Assembly (NCBI GenBank): GCA_026119935.1
Contig: JALRMH010000006.1
Span: 620,001 to 684,000, forward strand
Direction: 5' to 3'
Length of the DNA: 64,000 nt
Origin: Endothia cerciana
Lineage: Eukaryota; Ascomycota; Sordariomycetes; Diaporthales; Cryphonectriaceae
Positions 55,947 to 64,000 of the stretch are shown in pieces. Made by a program: the position numbers and the translations under genes. The notes beneath the pieces were generated by a model, which was not told the DNA's origin, made no database searches, and saw only the letters and a program-made list of their open reading frames with translations. How positions within the stretch are numbered: the stretch's first letter is position 1; every line of letters begins with the position of its first letter.

Positions 55947-57342
55947 GGGTCCTATTCCCTCCGGATCGTCGCCGGGTGGCCTAGTTGTGATCCCTCCCCC
56001 GCTCACGTCTTGACGCGCATGAAACGTGGGAAGTGGGAATAAGAGGCTGCCTCCCCTCTCACAGCTGACCTATCGCTGCCAGAGACGCGCTGAACGGGTG
56101 AGGCAGGGTCAGGGAGGTGAACTGTATCCCAGCCCTTCAGGTGTTGCCGGCCCGGCGAGAAGCTAGAGGTCAAGGAAGATCCGGTAAATATTGAGTGGCG
56201 CGGGTAGCTAGCGGCTCTGAGACAAAGAACGGTAAAGAGGTGGGAATAGCGTCAGCCCGTGGCCGTGTGCAGCCAGGCTCTAGGCTCGGCCCGGCTGGAA
56301 CACAGATGGTCTTCAGATCTGCTCTCTAAACGGCCAGTATATAGCTGTAGACCGAAAGTGCCGGAACGCATAAACAAGCCTGCCTCGTTTATGCAGTGCT
56401 AGCTAAGCCCACGGAGGCGTCCCGGGAAGTTCCCTTGTCGCGGAGGCAGCAGCTGGTTGAGCTGTCGTGGGATGTTTCTAGAATGTCAGCCTCGGATGGT
56501 GCTACACGCAGGGACAAAAGCTGGGTCTTTCGACTGGCAAGGCACAGAAAGAAATGGGCCTGTTCGGCTGCAATACGAAGAAGAGATCCCCTATCAAGAA
56601 CGCAATGTCACCCTACTCTAATAAGCAGGTTGAAAAGTACCGCGGTTCGGGCAACGCTCCATGCTCGGGAAAATAGGCTCAGCAAGAGGTGACTGAGGCA
56701 CAACGCATGTCCTCCACTTCTCCTCCCAGGCCGTGGTGCGCCCCAGCAAGGGATGTCGTCGGCGACATCTAGAGGCCTAATGCATTTGTGTGGGCCCGGC
56801 ATGTGCTGCAGCTAATCCGGCTTACTATGTAGGCAAGAGCAGGATTACTTCGGAACCCTCGGCAAGTGGGTGTAAGTCGCCCGCGCCTGTTCCCCGTCGT
56901 GCACCAGCTAGAAGCTTGCTACCCAGTGATAACATACTATGGTATGATGATCTGCAGAAGGCGTCCGGGTCCGCGGGGTTCCACTCCGTGTGTGTGTATG
57001 GTATGTCAGCGGTATCCGCGGATGGGAAGTTCGACGGCATGGGAAATTACATGTAAGCAGTGCAGTATGCACAGTAATCGAGTGAATGTCTAGGGTCCCT
57101 TACATAGACATGTACAATATCGAAGTACGGGCTATCCCCCCTGGTGGTTTGGTTTTGGAGGTGTCCTTTTATTTATTTATTTTATTTCGGGGAGGGGGGG
57201 GGGGGTTGGTCGGCTGCTATAAGTCCGCTTTTAAGTCCGGAAGGAAGTTGATTGGCCATCGCAGGCCAACCAAGTAACTTCATCCTCTCTTCGCTGCCAA
57301 CACAACGACCTTCTTTGGCTGCTCGCTCCAAGTGCTGGACAG
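55947..57342. other. Divergent intergenic region between amidase and Zn2Cys6 genes
   Basis: About 1.4 kb shared promoter region. TATATA lies at about 56337 and CTATAAGT about 125 nt before the regulator's ATG. A G run (about 57195-57206) and T/A-rich patches also occur. No gene-like ORF. Confidence 0.5.
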
Positions 57343-59181
57343 ATGCAGGGGTACATGGATCCTACAAGACCTAGCCGGTCATCGTCACGACCACAAGAGC
57401 CCAGAAAGCAGTCAAGCATTGGTAGGGGTAAGGCGAAGGTGAAATCAGGATGCCGGACGTGTAAGTAAGTGCTTCAGCTTAAGCTTCAGCTTCACCCTTC
57501 CTCTTCCGTACTACTTCGCATGATGCTCATTGTATCTACGTTAAGGATCCGAAGGGTCAAGTGTGACGAGGGTTGGCCGTCATGCGCTCGCTGTGTCTCC
57601 ACCGGTCGCGTATGTGATGGTTACGGAGTCTGGGGAGGCGGAGGCAGAGTGCGCACGAGCAGTCTCCCCGATCGCCTCCGTTCCGATCCGGTCAAGCAAA
57701 GTCTCAGACCGGCTACGCCCGCACCAGCAACCCAGGACGAGCAATACTCTCTAGAGTGGTTCCGTTCCCGCACTGCCGTAAAGATCGGGGGGCCTTTCGG
57801 CTCGCCCTTCTGGAGCACCCTGGTCTTGCAGGCCGGCCTGCAAGGGCCATGTGTCTTCAACGCCATGTTGGCCTTAAGCTCAGCCCATAGGCGAGTCTGT
57901 ATCGGCGTCCGTGAGGTAGGCTCCAAGATGGCTCCCGACCTCTTGGAGCAGTTCACCCTGCGCCAGTACAGCAAAGCCATTGCCCACCTTCTCGAGCGGC
58001 GTGCTACTTCTCACGAAATAGCATCGATCCGCATCGCCCTTGTCACCTGTCTGCTGTTTGTCTGCCTAGAACTTTTGCGCGGTCGCTATCAGGCGGGTAA
58101 CATCCATCTGCAAAACGGTGTTAAGATACTCGCCGCGCTCCATAAGGACCCGGAGCATGGAGCCGCGCGATACGAGGATGCACCCGATCACGGTCCAGAC
58201 AAAGACCATTCGGATGACTGGATCACTGATGCTTTCACGCGTATGAGGTTGCCGGCGGTACATTGTGGTCAGGAGCACTGGCTGCCTCCGGCCGCACGCT
58301 CACAGAAGTCCTCAGCTACTTTTCTGTCAATCGCCCAAGCACGACATAGCCTGGACGGCCTCTTCAGCCATGTTCTGCACCTTAACCGGCGAGTACATCG
58401 TGGCATTGCCGTTGAAAATTGGGCGAGTTCTGCCTCAAGAGAACAAAGCCCAGTGTACGTTCAGCAACGCGTCAAGGCGGGCCTGGCAGCATGGTTGGGC
58501 ACGTACGAGGCGTCCAGAGCCAAGCTGGACGTCCAGATGACCGCTGTCTCGAAGGTCGGGTATGAGCTGCTATTCCTTTACTACGTTATGGCGTGCATCA
58601 TGACAGATACAAGCCTCAGGCCGGGTGACGAGATGGCCTTCGATTCTCAAGGTGACCGTTTCGAGAGCTTGATTGCCCACGCGGACCATGTTCTCAGGGC
58701 TATCCGAGCAGTTCATGCAACCGAGGATCCAGTCTACAGATCGGACGCGGAGCTCTGTCTTTTCACTGCCGACATTGGCTGGGCACCACCTCTCTATTAC
58801 ACCGCCATACACTGTCGAATCCACAGAGTAAGGCTCCGGGCCATAGAGCTCATGCGTACCCTTGCAAGCAGAGAAGGCGTTTGGGACTCGACGTTTGCAG
58901 CACGTGTGGCTCAAGAGGCCTTACAAGTAGAGGAAGGGGTCTCTGGTCTAGACATCTTGTCAAGAGATCTTCATACTTCGGACGTTAGGTCCCCTGACTT
59001 TGACCTTCCCGAAAGGCTGCCAGCATCGCGAAGAGTCCACGACGTCCAGGTCGTCTTGCCAGAAAGCATGGATGAGAAAATTGTCTTCGCCTGCAAACGA
59101 AGGAGAGATGATGACAGCTGTGAACAGATAACGAGAGAATTTTATCTCGACTCGCTCCGTGGCATGGCAAAGAACCGGTAG
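57343..59181 (+). CDS. Zn(II)2Cys6 binuclear cluster transcription factor
   Basis: Exons 57343-57464 and 57546-59181 with an 81-nt intron (GTAAGT donor, TTAAG acceptor) give 585 residues. The intron sits within the zinc cluster. Splicing gives CRTCKIRRVKCDEGWPSC then ARCVSTGRVCDGYG (about residues 37-66), spacing C-x2-C-x6-C-x6-C-x2-C-x6-C, with the basic RR of the DNA-contacting loop. The rest is an alpha-helical fungal transcription-factor domain (TLRQYSKAIAHLLERR; LLFVCLELLRGRYQAGNIHL), typical of regulators that follow the Zn cluster with a DUF3468-type region. It lies between an amidase and a short-chain dehydrogenase and likely controls one or both (inference). The 3' end converges with the dehydrogenase gene at only 128 nt. 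Confidence 0.9.
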
Positions 59182-59309
59182 GGGAAAAATGAAACTTGAT
59201 TAGACAATCCTGTCCAGCTCAGCCCTCGCAATAGTTCTTTAACAAACGCATATCTTCTGAGCGGCGTGTTCTATCAACAAGCCCGTGGCGCAAAGCTTGT
59301 CTAAGGTCC

Positions 59310-60418
59310 TCAAATATGCTGACCTTCCAGCTCCTTCTCGGTCCAATCCCAAACCTCTCTCGCCAGGGCAGCATCAAGCATCAGCCCGCATGGCTCGTAC
59401 CTCCCAATGGGCTCATAATGCCGACCGCTCATCAGATCCGTCACAGGTGCCGTCGCCGCCCAGAGCTGGTTCTTGACGCCCTCCTCGACCGGCCTCCACA
59501 GCTTGGGTGCGACCTCGGTCCGCACCCAGACCATCTGCTCGTCGGCGGGCTCGCGCGCGAACAGCCGCGTCTCGACCTCGCCCGGGTCGACCGAGACGAA
59601 GAGGAGCCCCGGGCGGTGCGCCGCGAGCCCCTGTGTGTACAGCAGATTTGCGGTCTTGCTCTGGAGGTAACGCGGGAGGGGGGCGGCGCCCTCGAGGGAC
59701 TTCAGCGTGTCAAATTGGATCTTCTCGGGCCCGACGTGCTTGAAGGCCGACGAGGCGACGGTGACGACGCGCGCTCCCGGGTGGTGGGAGGCGGTCGTGA
59801 GGAGCAGGGGCGTCAGGAGGCGGAGGAGGAGGGCGTGGCCCACGTGGTTGGTGCCCATGTGGATCTCGTAGCCTTCTGCTGTCAACGCGGGCGGGCAGCC
59901 CATCACTATCGGCAGCCCATCAGCAAATCGTATCGAAGGGAAGGACAGAATTTTTTTAAGAGTGGGACAACTTCTTGGGTTGTGCCCCGTTCGTCAGGTC
60001 CGCGGCCTGTCACTTGTCAAGCTTGAGACCTTGCGGGGGGCCTGGGGGGGGGGGGGGCAGGAACTGCGACTAGGGAAAAGTGGCTTCTCTCACGTCCGGC
60101 GTTCAGCATCAAGACATCCAGCCGAGATGACTTGGCGAGCACTGTCTTCGCGGCCTTTTTGATCGAATCGAAAGAACCAAGGTCCAGCTCCAGAGAGGTG
60201 ACGCCGGCACCCGGCACCTGGCGCATGACATCGGCGACCGCCTCGTGGCCCTTCTCCGGGCTGCGGGCAGTCATCCAGATCATGGCTGGTCTATGCTTAG
60301 CCAGCTCCAGCGCGGCCTGCTTCCCCAGCCCGCAATTGGTGCCGGTTATGAGGATGACCTTGCCATCTAGGGAGGGGATGTCGGTGTCGGGGTCAAAGGC
60401 TAAACCTGCAGTGGCCAT
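59310..60418 (-). CDS. Short-chain dehydrogenase/reductase (SDR), retinol-dehydrogenase-like
   Basis: Exons 60094-60418 and 59310-59905 with a 188-nt intron (GTGAGA donor, ATAG acceptor; it holds a 14-nt C tract in the sense strand) give 306 residues. Splicing joins LDVLMLNAG to LMGCPPALTAEGYE, restoring the conserved NAG strand. The NAD(P)-binding ITGTNCGLGKQ (about 24-34), NHVGHALLL, the catalytic Ser in VTVASSAF and Tyr-x-x-x-Lys as YLQSK (about 185) are all present, so the enzyme looks active. MTARS after beta 2 suggests NADP preference (inference). Substrate unknown; the family is broad. The start is the ATG at 60416-60418; the frame extends upstream only to a GTG. Confidence 0.9.
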
Positions 60419-61658
60419 TTTGCGAATTATGAAGGGGCACACGATTTCAAGGCCGTTGAAGGAAGATTTGTGCTGAGGCTAGATTAGAGGGATATAGGAG
60501 ACAGGGAGATATCACACCCTAATTATACAACAAGCCCTCTCGATACTAGCACGACGGCTCAACATGAAGAATTTCAAACGGGCTTCAGCAAGCCATCCAC
60601 GTCCTACGCATAGAAGCTAGAACATCTCACCACCACCGTCCTGTGTAAGCGTGAGAGAAGTGGAGCCGTGTCTTTCGACGGGGGCGTGACAGCCAATGAT
60701 TTCCGAGCGAGCCAATGAGGTCACTCTCTGTTCCTATGGAGGAGGAGGAGGAGGGCCGGGATCTCCAGGATCTCTTCGCTCTTCTAGCTCTGCGCATGCC
60801 TTCTTCCCCTACAGACTTCCCTCCGATGAATCCTCCGTGGCTGTGGGTATGCTCCCTGATGTGGACAAGATCAGGCGGGCAGACCGCATATCTGGAGATG
60901 AATGCGTGTTTAAACTTGCCTATGAGCTCCAGGGCGGTACGGTCTAATGCGGCTCGGGACCCACCCCAGGGGTAATTATATCTGAGCATCAGGCTGACTC
61001 CTCTTGCCCTCCTTTTGGCTACCTATGAGCACTGGAGGTGATAGTATCGCCTTTGTTTCTTCTAAAAAAAATTTGGGTGGGAGGGGGGGGGGAGGTTGAG
61101 GGCCCTCCCACCCTCTCATCAAGCGTTTACCTCTTGTGATTGTCACAACCAGTTGTGAAAGCACCATGGGCAGTCTTAAAAGGTCCATATAAGAGAAGTA
61201 TCATACTGACTTCGCTTTGGGTACATCAGTCTATGAAATTTTAGTGATGGCAGAGAGCATAATATCTGTAGATATAATTCTGCATATCAAGAATAGAAGA
61301 GGTTCATTATGTCAAAGAGCATCGCTTTTAAGGATATTGGGTGGGGGGGTTGTTCCTCCGTGTCCACTGTGGGCCAAGATTACACACTAAGCGACATGTG
61401 TATTAGCGCTGAGCCTCGCGAATCAGTGGGCTTTGGAGGGGCACCAGCTGATTCATTACTTTCATACACATGCATCTCTGCACACAGCCGCACAGCCGCA
61501 TCACCGCCAATTTTATGAGATATGATATGCAGCAGAGAGAGGGAGCAGAATTTGTAAATAGACGGCGATGATTTACAAACCCGAACCTCCACCCTCCGAA
61601 GATATTGTTGCCTATCCTTTCCCTTCTCTCTAACACCGCCAGCCGAGATAGGGAGAGG
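60419..61658. other. Divergent intergenic region between SDR and Cue2-like genes
   Basis: About 1.24 kb. It contains an A run next to a G run (61062-61092) and scattered A/T-rich DNA. No gene-like ORF; a 119-residue minus ORF at 61380-61739 overlaps the next gene's first exon and is a shadow. Confidence 0.5.
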
Positions 61659-63491
61659 ATGGGAGAATCGTCGCAAGGAAGTGATGACACTGAGGCGCTC
61701 ACCCAGAGGCTGATCGTGAGTTGACATCACTCCCTTCAATCACTCATCCCGAGGGTTGAGACCTGCAGGCAACTCAAGTCAAGTCTCCTCCTCGATGTCT
61801 TCCCACATTTGATCTATCCCATAAATTAGAGACCGTCTTTCTTCCTCTCTCCCTCACGTTGTTTGACCTTGGGAGATTCACCAACACTCACATGAACCAG
61901 GATGAATACCGGTCCTTGCTCGACGACACCCTGACCATAGCCATTATTGGTGACTTTGACTTGACAACCCAATTTGACAAGGCTCGAAATATCCTAGAGA
62001 GTCTAGCCCAGAATGCAACTGCAGAGGAGGGCTCAGGCTTTAACGCCAGTAGCATCGGTGGTGACGACCAGGAGGTGGCTGGCCGTGCCGATAACCCAGC
62101 CAGTCCGGAGTGGCCCAGCGACGCCACCAACTCAAAGTCAGCCTCCGACTCTATCAGGTTCCCCGCCGACATCTCGTTCCAGACAGATTACAGCGATATC
62201 CTGTCTGAGAGATTCGCTGCGCTCGAGCTACCTAAGGGTGTAAACGTGTCAGCCCTTGATGAGGATGGCAAGGTGGCCGAGCTGAAGATCATGTTTGAAA
62301 ATCTGAGCGACATGGATCTCAGGATGGCTCTGAAGAAGGCCAAGGGGGATTTTACCAAGGCCTGCGAGGAGCTGCTGAATATCCAGTACCTCGAAGAGCA
62401 TGGTCTGCGGCCCAAAGGCATCGAAGGCGCCTTTCGTCTGGATGGCCTCGTAGGCTACAAAGGCAAGTTTGCCAAGCGCGCTTCTTCTGTTCCTCATTCT
62501 GCTGTCTTTTCTTTTCCACTCATTTCCTGCTGGCACCCACATTATCAACTCAGGCCACACCCGCGTCACAGAGATTTGCCCTTCGCCATCACCAGCCCAG
62601 TTCCCATTGTCTCTCAGGGGTTTCAATCAACACTTGTCTTTCTCAGCCTTCTTCTTACCGATGCGGCGAACTTGTGACGCCCTGATTCTCATTGTTCATA
62701 CGGCGGCGTCGTTTTGGCTGGGGCAACAGGCTGGGGCAACAGGCTGACCCGGTCTCGCAGGTCGTTCGGAGACGTCCAAGGACAGAGGCAAGAACCGCCT
62801 GCACGTCAACTACAGTCTGGCCCCCCCCGATCTGTCTGAGGAAGATGTATCGGTTGCAACTCCGGCTGCGCTCACTTTCACACCGCAAGGCCGTAGGACC
62901 TCCCTCCCGCGTATCTCTACTGTTTCCAGTCCAGCACCAAAGACCACATATTCTACGCCCGGCTCTCCCTGTCTCTCACCCACCGACTGGCAGACCGTGC
63001 AATCCAAACGAAAGGCGTATACAGACCGGGCCGCAGAGGCGTCCGCCGCTTATGACTCAGCCGCGCAGTCTTTCCAGGCTGCCCAGCAGGCCTATCGTCG
63101 CGGGGCCTCTGATAAGAACTTCCGTCCTGTCGCCAGCGTCCTGGCCGAGCGTGCTAGGGAACAGCTCCAGGTCGCCAAGGCTGCGGATATCTTGAAGTAC
63201 CACGCACTGGTCGACAAGAGCTCCACTGCCGTCCGTATCGATCTCCATGGTGTGCCGGTCGCGGAGGGCGTCCGTATCGCGCTGGAGAGGACCCAGCTGT
63301 GGTGGAGCAACCTCGGCGAGGACAGGGCGAGGGAGGCCAGAGAGGAGGGCTTCACCATTGTCACGGGCTTGGGTAAACACAGCGCCGGTGGCGTCTCGAG
63401 GTTGCGTCAGGAAGTCGGTGCTGCTCTCAAGCGAGAGGGCTGGCGCGTCAGACTTGAGACTGGCCAGTTTGTGGTGGTCGGAAAGACGTAG
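61659..63491 (+). CDS. CUE/DUF1771/Smr-domain protein, Cue2-like ribosome-rescue endonuclease
   Basis: Exons 61659-61715, 61901-62462 and 62761-63491 give 449 residues. Exon 1 encodes 19 residues (MGESSQGSDDTEALTQRLI); a 185-nt intron (GTGAGT to AACCAG) joins it to DEYRSLLDDTLTIAIIGDFD, a CUE-like start. Intron 2 (298 nt) has the non-canonical but consensus GC-AG form, AG/GCAAGT to TCGCAG. A second CUE-like domain (about 138-185; VAELKIMFENLSDMDLRMAL) precedes a Ser/Pro linker, DUF1771 (about 289-355) and the Smr nuclease domain (about 360-449) with RIDLHGV and the GLGKHSAGG loop. Yeast Cue2 cuts mRNA at collided ribosomes in no-go decay (family knowledge); the domain order here matches. The D-x-H pair is intact, so it is probably active. 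Confidence 0.88.
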
Positions 63492-64000
63492 ACGATCCAT
63501 CGGATGCATATGAAGCTTTGGAGGGCCGCCACGTTGGACAGGTGCCGTGATAGGGTGGCCGTCTTCTAGTAGCCGGCTATTGGTGGACTGGGTGTGGGAT
63601 ACCGGTCCGAACGACGCGCGAGCACCACCAGTTCGACGAACAGATTTCCATCGTACGGAGCTTTGGCATTCAAGTGTCATGATCTCATGGTGTGGAGGAT
63701 CTTGAACCGATAGAGATGATCTACCCAATGATGGTATGCACAACTTGACGAGGTCAAGTCACGACGAAAATAATGGTGGATGAGGATGATATGCGGGTAT
63801 GGAGACGATTTTTCTGTCTTTCCGAGTGGTGGATATTCGATGTTAGTATCCGGTTAGAGAGAAGGAATGGGTTATTTAGGCATGGTGTTCTGGTGTAGCG
63901 AAGAGTTGGAAGGATTCCTCAGGCTTCACATTGATCGTTGAGTTTACTTGCGAGCATAGACCTGCAATCAAAGCAACCCCAGGATGTTCACATGCAATAT
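63492..64000. other. 3' flank of the Cue2-like gene
   Basis: About 510 nt to the window end, becoming A/T-rich after 63730, as expected for a 3'-UTR and terminator. A minus ORF (63057-63743) is a shadow of the Smr exon. Confidence 0.5.

Overview
The window is nuclear DNA of a filamentous ascomycete (Pezizomycotina; gene content and intron style fit Sordariomycetes best, inferred without any search). The reasons are short introns, mostly 50-100 nt with GT(A/G)AGT-type donors and CTRAC-type branch sites, monocistronic genes on both strands, a Zn(II)2Cys6 regulator, a Mug190-type C2 protein, a Zds-type protein and a GH78-type secreted protein. GC content looks high (by eye). I saw no rRNA, tRNA, CRISPR array, intact transposon or RIP-like TA-rich block. 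I resolved 15 protein-coding genes with 22 introns, plus one 54-residue membrane microprotein. One gene is cut by the left edge and one lacks its first exon in my model.

Layout. 1-1014 (-): Pho85-type (PCL) cyclin, cut by the left edge. 1015-11195: about 10 kb with no recognisable gene but many simple repeats. 11196-12398 (-): AlkB1-type dioxygenase. 13471-14549 (+): CDK1/Cdc2. 16529-17392 (+): Ure2-like glutathione transferase. 18476-22680 (-): SMP/C2 lipid-transfer tether, Mug190-like. 23625-26867 (-): disordered nuclear-type protein with an ASCH/PUA-like domain. 27802-33687 (-): UFD4/TRIP12-type HECT ubiquitin ligase. 36473-37934 (+): branched-chain ketoacid dehydrogenase E1 alpha. 38802-38966 (+): membrane microprotein. 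39180-40248 (+): COQ5. 41097-43358 (-): DUF2433-like metallophosphoesterase with an RGG tail. 44845-47652 (-): Zds-family protein, followed directly by a (GAA)29 tract.

From about 48 kb the window becomes more accessory: 3.4 kb without a clear gene, then a secreted GH78-like protein (51453-53501 +), an amidase (53826-55946 -), a Zn2Cys6 transcription factor (57343-59181 +) and a short-chain dehydrogenase (59310-60418 -). This four-gene island resembles a small catabolic locus with its own regulator. It ends at a conserved Cue2-like CUE/DUF1771/Smr gene (61659-63491 +).

Themes. Cell-cycle and phosphatase control (PCL cyclin, CDK1, Zds), mitochondrial metabolism (E1 alpha, COQ5) and quality control (UFD4 for proteins, Cue2-like for stalled ribosomes) recur, but nothing shows these genes are co-regulated. 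The most unusual signals are: 12-14 nt poly-C tracts, always C in the sense strand, inside four introns; a metallophosphoesterase gene whose frame stays open when both introns are kept; a microprotein between two mitochondrial genes; an ASCH domain inside a large disordered protein; and a GH78-like protein whose usual acid motif reads R-D-R.
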